From: Kosakonia oryzendophytica
Lineage (GTDB): Bacteria > Pseudomonadota > Gammaproteobacteria > Enterobacterales > Enterobacteriaceae
Reading direction: 5' to 3'
Assembly: GCF_900094925.1 (NCBI RefSeq)
Contig: NZ_FMAY01000008.1
Span: forward strand, 124,001 to 188,000
DNA length: 64,000 nucleotides
Below are positions 11,648 through 21,637 of the stretch, piece by piece. Each line of letters opens with the position of its first letter. Within the stretch, counting starts at the first letter, position 1. The notes beneath the pieces are model-generated. The model had not been told where the DNA came from. It did no database searches and saw nothing but the letters and a program-made list of their open reading frames with translations. The translations under genes and the position numbers were made by a program.

Positions 11648-12039
11648 TGCGCAGACTCCTTTAACGGGCAAAAATCACTCCAGCCATGTGGCGAAAAAAT
11701 CACGCGTTGCTGGCTCACCTGCCCGCGTCGCCACAATTGCACCTCGTCATACGCCGCAATCAATAATGCTGTCTCATCAGCAAAAATACGCAAACAAGCT
11801 CGCCATTGCCGCTCAACCTGCCCGAAACACTGCAACGCAGGCGTCGTTGTCCAGGGTTGAACCCGCGCCCATTCCATTGCCGAATGGCTCTGTGCAAGGC
11901 GGCGCAACATTTTGCTTTCATGGTTGACCTGCCAGATATGACTGGTTAACTGTTGGTTCAGGCCATTTAGCATCAGGCTGCCCAGCAACAGTAATAACAG
12001 GACCAGCGCCAACGATGACATCCCGCGTTGACGGTTCAT
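11632..12039 (-). CDS. ygdB: YgdB, prepilin-cluster membrane protein
   Basis: A 135-residue protein encoded between ppdB and ppdC. It has a short basic N terminus (MNRQRG), a leucine-rich transmembrane helix at residues 8-27, and a soluble domain with three cysteines. It lacks the usual Glu at position +5 of the mature helix, like the atypical PilX/GspK-type minor pseudopilins. Its start overlaps the ppdB stop (ATGA). Its function is unknown. Position and size identify it as the E. coli YgdB counterpart. Confidence 0.85.
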   Translation of the reverse strand: MNRQRGMSSLALVLLLLLLGSLMLNGLNQQLTSHIWQVNHESKMLRRLAQSHSAMEWARVQPWTTTPALQCFGQVERQWRACLRIFADETALLIAAYDEVQLWRRGQVSQQRVIFSPHGWSDFCPLKESAQCQLP

Positions 12040-12599
12040 AAGTTGTACCCCATCACGTCGAGAGCGGCGACCATCTCTCGCCCGTGTTGTCCGGACACAC
12101 GCGCCGCCAGCGTCACTGTGATGATGGGAGCAAAACCCGCTGTACGACGTAGCGCAACGTTAAATCGCTGTACCGTCATCTGAGCCGGATCGGTGGTCTT
12201 TTCCCAACCGCGTCCTGTACAAGTGGTTGCGCCACGTAGCGTTTCCAGTGCACCTTTTTGCAGACGAAACCCGGTCTGCTCCGATTCGCTATGCCCTGAC
12301 GGCTCCCAGCGTCCATTACTGTTCGCATCCCATTGCACAATCACACACTCCCCGGCATTGCGAATCAACAGAGGTTCACCGCTACAACGCCCGTTGCAAT
12401 ATCCTGCGCGTTGCACATGTTTCGCCACAGTCCACGTACGCAGCCACAGTTCATTCTCAGCCGTTTGCATGCGGTAGTGCTGTAGCACGCCCGTTTGCAA
12501 CGCCGGTAAAAAACGCGCCGAAGCGAGCAGTAGCACGCTGCTTATCGCCATCGCCAGCAATGTCTCCAGCAAAGAAAATCCTCGTGTCCGGCTTAACAT
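12036..12599 (-). CDS. ppdB: PpdB, type IV prepilin-like protein
   Basis: A 187-residue pseudopilin with the class III cleavage motif RGFSLLETLLA at the N terminus, followed by a hydrophobic helix. It has cysteine pairs in the middle (CNGRC) typical of minor pseudopilins. The longer frame to 12701 has no pilin-like start. The ATG at 12599 places the prepilin motif six residues in and overlaps the ppdA stop by seven bases, which fits a tightly packed operon. Confidence 0.88.
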   Translation of the reverse strand: MLSRTRGFSLLETLLAMAISSVLLLASARFLPALQTGVLQHYRMQTAENELWLRTWTVAKHVQRAGYCNGRCSGEPLLIRNAGECVIVQWDANSNGRWEPSGHSESEQTGFRLQKGALETLRGATTCTGRGWEKTTDPAQMTVQRFNVALRRTAGFAPIITVTLAARVSGQHGREMVAALDVMGYNL

Positions 12600-13054
12600 A
12601 GTGACTCCACGGCTTGTTGGCACATTCTGATCCTTCCCCAGGCGGATATCACAATTCGCCACTCCCCGGCGTGACTGCGCAGGTGAATATGCCCCGGCCA
12701 CGCGCTATTGCGCAGACCATAAAAACCCAATGAAGGCGTGACCTCCACTAAGGCTACTTCCGGCCAGTCAGGGGTCAACACAAAAGATCCTGCGGCCTCG
12801 CAGGTCTGTACGGGTGTGTTTGCCAGACACCAGCGTCCCCCTTCATGCACGCCATAAACGCGCTGCGAGCGGTTTAGTCCGTTCGCATCATCGCGTAAGC
12901 GTTCCAGAAAATGACGCGCCTGCAATGCGGTTTGCCACAATCGTTGCTGTGCCTGCCAGCGCTGCCAGCCGGAGAGCCCCGTTCCGCAGAGGATAACGAT
13001 CAGCCCTATCGCCACAAGGGTTTCCATCAGGGTAAAGCCATGTTCACGTTTCAT
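12593..13054 (-). CDS. ppdA: PpdA, type IV prepilin-like protein
   Basis: First gene of the ppdA-ppdB-ygdB-ppdC set. It encodes 153 residues starting MKREHGFTLMETLVA, a canonical prepilin leader with Glu +5. The C-terminal part (FYGLRNSAWPGHI, WGRIRMCQ) matches E. coli PpdA. An in-frame upstream ATG at 13093 would bury the leader and is rejected. The upstream gap to thyA (about 180 bases) must hold the promoter, and the thyA terminator also lies there. Confidence 0.87.
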   Translation of the reverse strand: MKREHGFTLMETLVAIGLIVILCGTGLSGWQRWQAQQRLWQTALQARHFLERLRDDANGLNRSQRVYGVHEGGRWCLANTPVQTCEAAGSFVLTPDWPEVALVEVTPSLGFYGLRNSAWPGHIHLRSHAGEWRIVISAWGRIRMCQQAVESLC

Positions 13055-13190
13055 GGCGAAAGTCTGCGATGCACGAGACCAGGTTGCGAGCAAGGAAAAT
13101 GGCTTTTACGAGGTGCTACGAAGGAAAGATTCGTTGTTGCAAGGCGTTGCAAATTAGCCGGAAGCGACACCGAAAATGCAGTTTTTGGGC

Positions 13191-13220
13191 AAAAAAAACC
13201 GGCGCATCACCGCACCGGTT
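13191..13220 (-). terminator. thyA rho-independent terminator
   Basis: On the minus strand an AACCGG..CCGGTT stem is followed by a run of eight T. It starts 19 bases after the thyA stop codon. Confidence 0.8.
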
Positions 13221-13238
13221 GTGTCATGTTGAATACGA

Positions 13239-14033
13239 TCAGATAGCGACCGGCGCTTTGATCCCGGGATGGGGATCGTAGCCTTCAATCTCGAAATCGT
13301 CGAAGCGGTAATCGAACAGCGATGCGGGCTTACGTTTGATAACCAGTTTCGGCAAAGCGCGAGGTTCACGGCTCAGTTGCAGCCGGGTCTGTTCCAGATG
13401 GTTACTGTACAAGTGGGTATCGCCACCGGTCCAGACAAAATCCCCCGGCTCCAGGTCGCACTGCTGAGCCATCATATGCACCAGCAGCGCATAGCTGGCG
13501 ATATTGAACGGCAGGCCGAGGAAAATGTCGCAGGAGCGCTGATAGAGCTGACAGGAGAGCTTGCCATCTGCCACATAGAACTGGAAGAAAGCGTGGCATG
13601 GGGCCAGCGCCATTTTATCCAGTTCGCCGACGTTCCACGCGGAAACGATAATGCGGCGCGAGTCCGGGTCGTTTTTCAGTTGATTGAGGACAGTGGTGAT
13701 CTGGTCAATATGGCGACCATCTGGCGTTGGCCATGCGCGCCACTGTTTGCCATATACCGGGCCAAGATTGCCCTGCTCATCAGCCCACTCGTCCCAGATG
13801 GAGACATTGTTTTCATGTAAATAGGCAATATTGGTATCACCCTGCAGAAACCACAGCAGCTCATGAATAATTGAACGCAAATGGCAGCGCTTGGTGGTCA
13901 CCAGCGGGAAGCCATCCTGCAGGTTAAAGCGCATCTGATGGCCAAAAATAGAGAACGTGCCTGTCCCGGTGCGGTCGTTTTTCGGAGTGCCTTCATTCAG
14001 CACCTTTTGCATCAATTCTAAATACTGTTTCAT
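13239..14033 (-). CDS. thyA: Thymidylate synthase
   Basis: ThyA methylates dUMP to dTMP using methylene-tetrahydrofolate. The protein has 264 residues, identical in length to E. coli ThyA. The catalytic cysteine is in the [11 protein letters not shown] stretch and the folate-contacting region [17 protein letters not shown] follows. The start lies six bases downstream of the lgt stop, so lgt-thyA are one transcript, as in E. coli. Confidence 0.98.
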   Translation of the reverse strand: MKQYLELMQKVLNEGTPKNDRTGTGTFSIFGHQMRFNLQDGFPLVTTKRCHLRSIIHELLWFLQGDTNIAYLHENNVSIWDEWADEQGNLGPVYGKQWRAWPTPDGRHIDQITTVLNQLKNDPDSRRIIVSAWNVGELDKMALAPCHAFFQFYVADGKLSCQLYQRSCDIFLGLPFNIASYALLVHMMAQQCDLEPGDFVWTGGDTHLYSNHLEQTRLQLSREPRALPKLVIKRKPASLFDYRFDDFEIEGYDPHPGIKAPVAI

Positions 14034-14039
14034 GGTTCC

Positions 14040-14912
14040 TCAGGAAACTTGTTGCTGCGGACGACGGTAAGCCCAAATCATCATAATGAGGCCCGCGACG
14101 ATCATCGGAATGGACAGGATCTGCCCCATGCTGATGTATTGTACCCATGCACCGGTAAATTGCGCATCCGGCTGGCGGAAGAACTCAACGATAATACGGA
14201 ACGCACCATAGCCAATCAGGAACAGGCCGGAGACTGAGCCGGTCGGGCGAGGTTTACGGATAAACAGGTTGAGGATAATAAACAGCACGATGCCTTCCAG
14301 CGCCAGTTCGTACAACTGCGACATATGGCGCGGCAACATACCGTAGGTATCAAAGATGGATTGCCATTCGGGATGTGACGGCAGCAGCGCCATGTCTTCC
14401 GCGCGCGAACCGGGGAATAGCATGGTGAAAGGGAAACTCGGATCAACGCGGCCCCATAGCTCACCATTAATAAAGTTGCCTAAGCGACCCGCGCCCAGAC
14501 CGAAGGGGATCAGCGGCGCAATAAAGTCAGAGACCTGGAAGAACGTACGCCCGGAACGTTTGGCAAAAATAATCATCACCACGATCACGCCAATCAAACC
14601 ACCGTGGAAGGACATGCCCCCATCCCATACGCGGAAAAGGTAAAGCGGATCGTTAAGGAACAGCGGGAAATTGTAGAACAGAACATAGCCGAGACGGCCA
14701 CCGAGGAATACGCCAAGAAAACCCGCGTAGAGCAGGTTCTCAACTTCGTTTTTCGTCCAGCCACTGCCCGGACGGTTTGCCCTGCGCGTAGCCAGCCACA
14801 TAGCAAAAACGAAGCCCACCAGATACATCAAGCCGTACCAGTGGAGGGAAACCGGCCCAATGGAAAAAATCACCGGATCAAAGTCCGGAAAATGCAGATA
14901 GCCACTGTTCAT
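14040..14912 (-). CDS. lgt: Prolipoprotein diacylglyceryl transferase
   Basis: Lgt is an inner-membrane enzyme that transfers diacylglycerol from phosphatidylglycerol to the lipobox cysteine of prolipoproteins. It is needed to mature YgdR in this window. The protein has 290 residues with about seven membrane helices. The essential HGG motif (SFHGGLIGV) and the Lgt signature [14 protein letters not shown] are present. It is followed closely by thyA and preceded by a 232-base gap after ptsP. Confidence 0.97.
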   Translation of the reverse strand: MNSGYLHFPDFDPVIFSIGPVSLHWYGLMYLVGFVFAMWLATRRANRPGSGWTKNEVENLLYAGFLGVFLGGRLGYVLFYNFPLFLNDPLYLFRVWDGGMSFHGGLIGVIVVMIIFAKRSGRTFFQVSDFIAPLIPFGLGAGRLGNFINGELWGRVDPSFPFTMLFPGSRAEDMALLPSHPEWQSIFDTYGMLPRHMSQLYELALEGIVLFIILNLFIRKPRPTGSVSGLFLIGYGAFRIIVEFFRQPDAQFTGAWVQYISMGQILSIPMIVAGLIMMIWAYRRPQQQVS

Positions 14913-15144
14913 GTGTCACCACAACTTGTTGTTATTCCGCCCGAAAAGCCCAGCGGTTCACACGCGAGACCGCAACCGGCGGCCGCTCCAAAGCTGCGAA
15001 TCATAACATAAGGCGAAGGCGCGGGTGGCGGTGAAGTGTAAAAGATATGTATAAGGCCTGCCAGCAGAGCACTGCCTGGCAGCGCCTCCACCGCCGCATA
15101 ACGCTAACGCTTATTCGGGCCACACCTAATTAACAATCAGGTGA

Positions 15145-17391
15145 TTAAATACCGCCGCGAATCAACCCGCCCAGGCCGCGTCGCTCCATAAAGGCCGCAA
15201 TCTGATGGCGGACTTCTGTCGCCAGTTGCGCCTCCAGAGCGCGCCTTGCCAACGTCTGTGCCTCTTCACAATCGATGCGGCGCAGCAGGTATTTGATACG
15301 CGCCACAGAGCGCCCGTTCATCGACAAATGGCGATACCCCAGGCCAATCAGCACCGCAACACACATGGGATCGCCAGCCATTTCACCGCACAAGCGGATA
15401 TCAATACCTAAACGTTCAGCCTCATCTGCCACCATCGCCAGCGCACGCAGCACCGCCGGGTGCAGGCTGTCGTACATATTTGCCACGCGGGTATTGTTGC
15501 GATCGACAGCCAGAATGTACTGCGTCAGATCGTTCGTCCCCACCGAGATAAAATCGACGCGGGTCGCCAGGTGAGACAACATAAATACCATCGACGGGAC
15601 TTCAAGCATCACGCCAATACGCGGTTTGGGAATGGCGTAGCCGATCATCTCTTCCACTTCGCGCCCCGCGCGCTCAATCAACCGCCTTGCTTCATCCACT
15701 TCGTCAATACTGGTAACCATTGGTAGCAGAATACTGAGGTTGCCGGTTGCCGCATTGGCACGCAACATCGCCCGCACCTGCACCAGGAAAATTTCCGGTT
15801 GGTCGAGCGTAATACGGATGCCGCGCCAGCCCAGACACGGGTTCTCTTCGCTGATCGGCATGTAAGGAAGTTGTTTGTCGGCACCAATATCCAGTGTACG
15901 CAACGTAACGGGCTTATCGTTGAACATCTGCAACATGCCCTGGTATTGCGCCACCTGCTCCTCTTCCGAAGGAAAACCGCTTTGCAGCATAAACGGTATT
16001 TCGGTGCGATACAGCCCGATACCGTCGATGCGGCTACCGAGCTTCTCTTCATGCTCCGGGCTTAACCCCGCATTGAGCATCACTTTTACCCGCTCGCCGC
16101 TTTTTAGCTGGGCGGCAAGGTTCACATCATCTTCGGCCAGACGGCTTAATTCGTTCTCTTCCGTGATAAGCCGCTGATATTCCTGCAACAGTACCGGTTC
16201 AGGATCCACCAGCAATTCACCACGGTAGCCATCCACCACCAGCGTGCGACGTTGCAGCAACGAAGGCTGAATATCGGCCCCCATGACCGTCGGAATGCCC
16301 AGCGCGCGCACCATGATCGCCGCATGCGAGTTGGCAGCGCCATCGCGCACTACCACCCCGACAAGCCGGTCGTGCGGCAACTCAGCAAGCGTCGTAGCGG
16401 ACAGTTCATCCGCCACAAGAATGAAGCGTTCCGGCCAGCTATTCGGCCCGGAAATTGAATCATCAAGATGGAACAGCAGTCGCTGCCCCAGGGTGCGTAA
16501 ATCTCCCGAGCGCTCTTTCAGGTAGCCGTCGGTAAGTGCAGCAAACTGCTCAGCGAAACGTTCAATCACCGTTTTCACCGCCCACTCCGCGACCACGCCC
16601 CGGTCGACTTCCTCAAACAGTTCGCGGCGCAGACGCGCATCGGAAAGCAAGTGCGAGTAGAGGTCGAAAATCGCCGCCGTTTCTTTCTGCGCACCAGCGG
16701 AGAAACGTTTGCTATAACGACGGAACTCGTTAGCGGCTTCTTCAAGCGCAGCAGTCAGCCTTTCCCTTTCGAGGGTAGTGTCCAGCGTTGAGGCCTGATA
16801 GACCTGCTCCATCAGCGGCAACGTTTCATCTACCCACCCTTCGGCGATTGCCACACCAGGAGAGGCAGGGAGCGCACGAATGCGCGTCTGGCGATATTGA
16901 CCAAACAACGCGTTTAATTGGGACTGGGAGAGAATTGCCGCCACCTGCGTGGCGAGCGTCACCAGAAAGGACTCTTCACTTTCATCGTACTGGCGCAGCT
17001 CACGCTGCTGAACCACCAGTACACCAAGCAACTGACGGCGCTGAATAATAGGTACACCAAGAAAGGCGCGAAAACGCTCCTCTTTCACAGCGGGAATATA
17101 TTTAAAGCTGGGGTGTTTCTGCGCATCGGCAAGGTTGATAGGTTCCGCCAGCCTGCCGACCAGACCGACAATTCCTTGATCAAATGCGAGTGTGACAGTA
17201 CGACCACGCGGTTTTTTCAAACCGCGCGTCGCCATCAGGTAAAAGCAACGTCTGTCGTGATCTGCGAGATAGACCGAGCACACCTCGGTTTCCATCGCCA
17301 GGCAAACGTCGGTAACCAGTATTTCCAGCGCTTCGTTAAGGCGCGGCGCGCTGGCGACTTTCTCAACTATTTCTCGCAGTCGGGTGAGCAT
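15145..17391 (-). CDS. ptsP: PtsP, enzyme I of the nitrogen phosphotransferase system
   Basis: PtsP (EI-Ntr) takes phosphate from PEP and passes it to NPr and EIIA-Ntr, a regulatory relay linked to nitrogen and potassium status. The protein has 748 residues, as in E. coli. An N-terminal GAF domain (residues 1-160) precedes the EI fold. The phospho-accepting His lies in the motif NSHAAIMVRALGIP near residue 356. The PEP-binding C-terminal domain contains GTNDLTQY and LCGEMAGD. It follows rppH by 12 bases and is probably cotranscribed with it. Confidence 0.97.
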   Translation of the reverse strand: MLTRLREIVEKVASAPRLNEALEILVTDVCLAMETEVCSVYLADHDRRCFYLMATRGLKKPRGRTVTLAFDQGIVGLVGRLAEPINLADAQKHPSFKYIPAVKEERFRAFLGVPIIQRRQLLGVLVVQQRELRQYDESEESFLVTLATQVAAILSQSQLNALFGQYRQTRIRALPASPGVAIAEGWVDETLPLMEQVYQASTLDTTLERERLTAALEEAANEFRRYSKRFSAGAQKETAAIFDLYSHLLSDARLRRELFEEVDRGVVAEWAVKTVIERFAEQFAALTDGYLKERSGDLRTLGQRLLFHLDDSISGPNSWPERFILVADELSATTLAELPHDRLVGVVVRDGAANSHAAIMVRALGIPTVMGADIQPSLLQRRTLVVDGYRGELLVDPEPVLLQEYQRLITEENELSRLAEDDVNLAAQLKSGERVKVMLNAGLSPEHEEKLGSRIDGIGLYRTEIPFMLQSGFPSEEEQVAQYQGMLQMFNDKPVTLRTLDIGADKQLPYMPISEENPCLGWRGIRITLDQPEIFLVQVRAMLRANAATGNLSILLPMVTSIDEVDEARRLIERAGREVEEMIGYAIPKPRIGVMLEVPSMVFMLSHLATRVDFISVGTNDLTQYILAVDRNNTRVANMYDSLHPAVLRALAMVADEAERLGIDIRLCGEMAGDPMCVAVLIGLGYRHLSMNGRSVARIKYLLRRIDCEEAQTLARRALEAQLATEVRHQIAAFMERRGLGGLIRGGI

Positions 17392-17403
17392 GATGTGGGT
17401 GGC

Positions 17404-17934
17404 TTAACCTCGTTTACGTCGCCATGCAGGCGCATTCTGCGGCTTAGGAGGCGTTTCCTGAAGCAGCATGACCGCGCTTGCGAATTCTTTCATCACCCGC
17501 CGGTAGACGTCGCGTTTAAACGACACTACCTGACGAACAGGATACCAATAGCTTACCCAGCGCCAGCCATCAAATTCAGGCGTACTACTGGCTTGCATAT
17601 TGATGTCGGCATCGTTACCGACCAATTGCAGAAGAAACCACTTTTGTTTCTGGCCGATACATACCGGCTTTGTGTCCCAACGCACCAAACGTTTCGGCAA
17701 CTTGTAACGCAACCAGTTACGGGTAGAAGCAAGGATACGAACATCTTTACGACTTAAGCCCACTTCCTCGAACAGTTCCCGGTACATTGCCTGTTCCGGG
17801 GATTCTCCAGGGTTGATCCCCCCCTGGGGGAATTGCCATGAATGTTGTCCAAAGCGCCTGGCCCACATCACCTGGCCCTGGCGGTTACAGATTACGATTC
17901 CAACATTTGGGCGGTAGCCATCGTCATCAATCAC
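17404..17934 (-). CDS. rppH: RNA pyrophosphohydrolase
   Basis: RppH removes pyrophosphate from the 5' end of mRNA and so triggers RNase E decay. The protein has 176 residues. The full Nudix box is seen as [20 protein letters not shown] followed by VGL, with all four conserved glutamates. The N terminus [17 protein letters not shown] is nearly identical to E. coli. It heads the rppH-ptsP transcript. The region upstream is the DnaA-box segment described at 18095-18430. Confidence 0.97.
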   Translation of the reverse strand: MIDDDGYRPNVGIVICNRQGQVMWARRFGQHSWQFPQGGINPGESPEQAMYRELFEEVGLSRKDVRILASTRNWLRYKLPKRLVRWDTKPVCIGQKQKWFLLQLVGNDADINMQASSTPEFDGWRWVSYWYPVRQVVSFKRDVYRRVMKEFASAVMLLQETPPKPQNAPAWRRKRG

Positions 17935-18094
17935 CGGACTACCTCAAAATAAATCTGAATGAAGCGATTGTTTCACACTCGTGCATAACGGTAAACCACT
18001 CTATTACAGGGACACGGACGGATAACAATTGAATAACTCACAGTTATCGTCAGAGTTATAAACAGCGCTCGCCTCCGCCAACGGGTTTTATTCA

Positions 18095-18430
18095 CCTTTT
18101 CTGTGGATAGAGTTGTGAAGAAGTGTGGAATTACCCAGGGAAAACCCGGAACAGTCTGAATAACTCGTGATGGACCTGTAAAAATAAAATACAGTAATTC
18201 ATTGAGTTACAGTGTTTATCAACCTTTTCCTCGGACGTAGTGTGATGATCATCACTCTTCGGATCCTGTCGCTGATGAAAGATCGAACAGAGCCGTTTTT
18301 ATCCACAGATTATGCCAATAAGTTAGGCACATTTTGTGCAGAAATTCGATTTTCGTCGCACGTCAAGGCTGTAAATTGAAACAGTAGTGGGGCTTTTCCC
18401 CAGTTATCCCACTTTTCTGTGGATAACAGG
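18095..18430. other. DARS2-like DnaA-reactivating locus
   Basis: The 681-base gap between rppH and mutH holds no credible gene but has a group of DnaA-box matches. These are TTATCCACA at 18299-18307 (plus), the same sequence inverted at 18418-18426, a one-mismatch copy CTATCCACA inverted at 18102-18110, and a weaker match at 18404-18412. A near-IHF motif (TATCAA-N4-TT) lies at about 18217-18228. In E. coli the DARS2 element, which converts ADP-DnaA to ATP-DnaA, lies in exactly this mutH-rppH gap. Position and boxes together support the call; the exact core borders are not determined. Confidence 0.75.
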
Positions 18431-18615
18431 GTGTAAGATCCTGTTTATTGTCAGTGACCAGATTTGGAAAACCGATCACACTGTTGCGCAACGCCTGATC
18501 GATGAAAGTAAATTACCTTATAAATCATCGCATTGCTTAGCCAGCATGGAAAAAGGTAAACTGCACAGATGCAGTGCAAAACTGCCGTCTGTTTTTTAAC
18601 CAAAAGGTTTTTAGC

Positions 18616-19311
18616 ATGTCCGCGTTAGCTCCACTGACAACACCTCCGGAAACAGAAGCTCAGTTGCTGGCTCAGGCGCAGCGCCTGGCAGGCTACTCAC
18701 TGGGAGAACTGGCGGCAAAGGCAGGGTTGCCCGTTCCCCGCGATCTCAAACGAGATAAAGGGTGGACGGGTGTGTTGCTCGAGCTGTGGTTAGGCGCAAG
18801 CGCAGGCAGCAAACCGGAACAGGACTTTGCAGCGTTGGGCGTCGAATTGAAAACGATCCCTGTAGACAGTCAGGGACGCCCGCTGGAAACAACGTTTGTT
18901 TGCGTCGCGCCGTTGACCGGCAACAGTGGCGTGGTGTGGGAAACCAGTCACGTTCGCCATAAACTCAAGCGTGTCTTATGGATCCCTATCGAAGGATCGC
19001 GGGAAATACCGGTGGCAGAACGCCGGGTTGGCTCGCCCCTGCTCTGGAGCCCGAACGAAGACGAAGAACGGCAGTTACGTCTCGACTGGGAAGAGTTGAT
19101 GGACCTGATCGTGTTAGGGAGAGTCACCCGTATTACCGCGCGTCACGGCGAAGTGATGCAGTTACGCCCGAAGGCGGCCAACAGCAAAGCACTCACCGAA
19201 GCGATCGGCGAGCATGGCGAACGGATCCTCACCTTACCCCGCGGTTTTTATCTGAAAAAGAACTTCACCAGTGCCCTGCTGGCTCGTCATTTTTTACTCT
19301 CCGGATATTAA
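18616..19311 (+). CDS. mutH: MutH, DNA mismatch repair endonuclease
   Basis: MutH nicks the unmethylated strand at hemimethylated GATC sites after activation by MutS and MutL. The protein has 231 residues. The catalytic D...ExK motif is seen as [11 protein letters not shown]. The start at 18616 gives the E. coli-like MSALAPL N terminus; a longer frame to 18574 lacks support. It is read away from the DARS2-like segment and ends at a likely terminator. Confidence 0.96.
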   Translation: MSALAPLTTPPETEAQLLAQAQRLAGYSLGELAAKAGLPVPRDLKRDKGWTGVLLELWLGASAGSKPEQDFAALGVELKTIPVDSQGRPLETTFVCVAPLTGNSGVVWETSHVRHKLKRVLWIPIEGSREIPVAERRVGSPLLWSPNEDEERQLRLDWEELMDLIVLGRVTRITARHGEVMQLRPKAANSKALTEAIGEHGERILTLPRGFYLKKNFTSALLARHFLLSGY

Positions 19312-19331
19312 ATTTTTGCCACAGCAACGCT

Positions 19332-19360
19332 GGCGCTTATAATTAGCGCTTCTTTTTTTT
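19332..19360 (+). terminator. mutH terminator
   Basis: A short GCGCT-loop-AGCGC hairpin is followed by TC and eight T. It starts about 20 bases after the mutH stop and just before ygdQ. Confidence 0.65.
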
Positions 19361-19377
19361 GGCAGGACTTTGCTTAA

Positions 19378-20091
19378 ATGTTATTTGCATGGATAACCGA
19401 CCCCAACGCCTGGCTGGCGCTCGGAACATTGACGCTACTGGAGATCGTTCTCGGGATCGACAATATTATTTTCCTCTCTCTGGTCGTCGCCAAACTTCCC
19501 ACTGCACAACGTAATCACGCACGTCGCCTTGGGCTTGCAGCGGCAATGATCATGCGCCTGTTACTGCTGGCGTCTATTGCTTGGGTGACCAGGCTGACGC
19601 ACCCACTGTTCAGCGTGTTTGATCACAACGTTTCCGCCCGCGATTTGATTCTTTTTCTCGGCGGCTTGTTCCTGATCTGGAAAGCAAGCAAAGAGATCCA
19701 CGAATCGATCGAGGGGGAAGAAGAAGGGTTGAAGACCAATGTGCACTCTTTCCTTGGCGCTATCGTGCAAATCATGCTGCTGGATATCATTTTCAGCCTT
19801 GATTCCGTGATCACCGCCGTGGGCCTGTCGGATCATCTGTTCATCATGATGGCCGCCGTGGTGATTGCCGTTGGCGTAATGATGTTTGCTGCGCGGCCGA
19901 TCGGCGAATTTGTTGATCGCCATCCGTCGGTCAAAATGCTGGCATTGTCGTTTCTGATCCTTGTTGGCTTTACGCTGATCCTGGAAAGCGTCTCTATACA
20001 TGTGCCGAAAGGCTATATCTACTTTGCGATGTTCTTCTCCATTGCCGTTGAAACGCTCAACCTGATGCGTAACAAGAAGAATCCGCTGTAA
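19378..20091 (+). CDS. ygdQ: YgdQ, TerC-family inner membrane protein
   Basis: A 237-residue membrane protein of the TerC family, with about seven helices and the family motifs EIVLGIDNIIFLS near the N terminus and DIIFSLDSVITAVG in the middle. The acidic residues in these two repeats suggest metal-ion binding or export. The specific substrate of YgdQ is not known. It lies between two terminators and is probably transcribed alone. Confidence 0.9.
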   Translation: MLFAWITDPNAWLALGTLTLLEIVLGIDNIIFLSLVVAKLPTAQRNHARRLGLAAAMIMRLLLLASIAWVTRLTHPLFSVFDHNVSARDLILFLGGLFLIWKASKEIHESIEGEEEGLKTNVHSFLGAIVQIMLLDIIFSLDSVITAVGLSDHLFIMMAAVVIAVGVMMFAARPIGEFVDRHPSVKMLALSFLILVGFTLILESVSIHVPKGYIYFAMFFSIAVETLNLMRNKKNPL

Positions 20092-20096
20092 TGTTC

Positions 20097-20120
20097 ACGC
20101 TTCCTCTTCGGAGGAAGCGT
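20097..20120 (+). terminator. ygdQ hairpin with UUCG loop
   Basis: A perfect ten-base-pair stem ACGCTTCCTC/GAGGAAGCGT is closed by a TTCG tetraloop five bases after the ygdQ stop. The T tract after it is broken (TCTTCG), so it may stabilise the mRNA end as well as terminate. Confidence 0.65.
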
Positions 20121-20244
20121 TCTTCGCTGTTCCTCTCTCCTCATCCTCTCTTTTCAGATCTTTTCAGATAATCCCGCTTTTTCATCACCCGATCGCACGT
20201 TATTACTAGACTTGTGTATGACAGGCCGTGAGAGGGGCAGGATG

Positions 20245-20463
20245 ATGAAAAAATGGGCAGTGCTGATTTCCGCAGTGGGACTGGTTTTTGCTGTTTCCGG
20301 ATGCAGCAGCGATTATGTTATGGCGACAAAAGATGGCAGGATGATCCTGACGCAAGGTAAACCAGAAATTGATGATGAGACCGGGCTGGTCAGCTACCAC
20401 GATCAGCAAGGCAATAAAATGCAGATTAACCGTGATGACATATCCCAGATTATTGAGCGCTAA
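20245..20463 (+). CDS. ygdR: YgdR, small lipoprotein
   Basis: A 72-residue lipoprotein, the same length as in E. coli. A signal sequence [20 protein letters not shown] ends at the lipobox cysteine (residue 20). Residues 21 and 22 are serine, which predicts outer-membrane sorting by Lol. The remainder is a small YgdI/YgdR domain ([14 protein letters not shown]). Adjacent ATG codons at 20242 and 20245 are both possible starts. The function is unknown. Confidence 0.9.
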   Translation: MKKWAVLISAVGLVFAVSGCSSDYVMATKDGRMILTQGKPEIDDETGLVSYHDQQGNKMQINRDDISQIIER

Positions 20464-20474
20464 GAAATCCCTAT

Positions 20475-20503
20475 AAAGGTCAGTAACCTGCTGGCCTTTT
20501 TTT
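20475..20503 (+). terminator. ygdR terminator
   Basis: AAGGTCAG pairs with CTGGCCTT across a seven-base loop and is followed by a run of seven to eight T, directly after ygdR. Confidence 0.8.
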
Positions 20504-20592
20504 GAATTTCCGCTTTCCCTTTCTCTTCCCCTCTGCCATGGTTATATTCCTTTGTCAGGAGCTCTGACGTTGTTTGATTGAGGAAGCCGGCT

Positions 20593-21633
20593 ATGCACTA
20601 TCACCGTATCCCCCACAGTTCGCTTGAAATCAGCACCCTGGGGCTGGGCACAATGACGTTTGGTGAACAAAACAGCGAAGCCGACGCCCACGCACAGCTC
20701 GACTATGCCGTCAGCCAGGGCATAAACCTGATTGATGTTGCAGAGATGTACCCTGTCCCGCCACGCCCGGAAACACAAGGGCTGACTGAAACCTACGTCG
20801 GCAACTGGCTGGCGAAACGCGGCAACCGCGAAAAACTGGTGATCGCCTCTAAAGTCAGCGGCCCGAGCCGCAACAATGACAGCGGCATCCGCCCCAATCA
20901 GGCGCTGGATCGCAAAAACATCCGCAGCGCGCTGGATGCGAGTTTAAAGCGTCTGCAAACCGATTATCTCGACCTGTACCAGGTGCACTGGCCGCAGCGC
21001 GCCACCAACTGCTTCGGCAAACTGGGTTATAGCTGGGTAGAGAGTGCACCGGTCATCACGCTGTTGGAAACGTTGGAAGCGCTGACCGAATTTCAACGCG
21101 CCGGGAAAATCCGTTATATCGGCGTCTCAAACGAGACCGCCTTTGGCGTGATGCGTTATCTTCACCTGGCAGAAAAACATGAACTGCCGCGCATTGTGAC
21201 CATTCAAAACCCGTATAGCCTGCTAAACCGCAGCTATGAAGTGGGCCTGGCGGAAGTGAGCCAGTATGAAGGCGTTGAGCTGCTGGCCTACTCCTGCCTG
21301 GCGTTTGGCACGCTGACCGGCAAATACCTCAACGGCGCGAAACCCGCAGGCGCGCGAAATACCTTGTTCAGCCGCTTCACGCGTTACAGTGGGGAGCAGG
21401 CGCAAAAAGCCGTGGCGGCCTATGTGGATATTGCTAAACGGCACAACCTCGATCCGGCGCAAATGGCGCTGGCTTTCGTGCGCCGTCAGCCCTTCGTCGC
21501 CAGCACCCTGCTGGGCGCAACGACGATGGAACAACTGAAGACCAATGTGGAGAGCCTGCACCTGGAGCTCAGCGAAGCGGTGCTGGCGGAAATTGAAGCG
21601 GTGCACCAGGTGTATACCTACCCCGCTCCGTAA
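20593..21633 (+). CDS. tas: Tas, aldo/keto reductase
   Basis: A 346-residue NADP-dependent aldo/keto reductase, orthologous to E. coli Tas, which was found as a suppressor of tyrosine auxotrophy under starvation. The catalytic residues are visible: Asp and Tyr in LIDVAEMYP, Lys in LVIASKVSG, and His in LYQVHWPQ. The ATG at 20593 has AGGA about ten bases upstream; an upstream TTG is not needed. The gene converges on lplT with four bases between the stops and no obvious terminator. The natural substrate is unknown. Confidence 0.93.
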   Translation: MHYHRIPHSSLEISTLGLGTMTFGEQNSEADAHAQLDYAVSQGINLIDVAEMYPVPPRPETQGLTETYVGNWLAKRGNREKLVIASKVSGPSRNNDSGIRPNQALDRKNIRSALDASLKRLQTDYLDLYQVHWPQRATNCFGKLGYSWVESAPVITLLETLEALTEFQRAGKIRYIGVSNETAFGVMRYLHLAEKHELPRIVTIQNPYSLLNRSYEVGLAEVSQYEGVELLAYSCLAFGTLTGKYLNGAKPAGARNTLFSRFTRYSGEQAQKAVAAYVDIAKRHNLDPAQMALAFVRRQPFVASTLLGATTMEQLKTNVESLHLELSEAVLAEIEAVHQVYTYPAP

Positions 21634-21637
21634 CCTG

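Noticed and set aside
15058-15085. Stem-loop CTGCCAG/CTGGCAG between lgt and ptsP, considered as a ptsP terminator.
   Set aside because: No T tract follows it on the minus strand, so termination is not supported.
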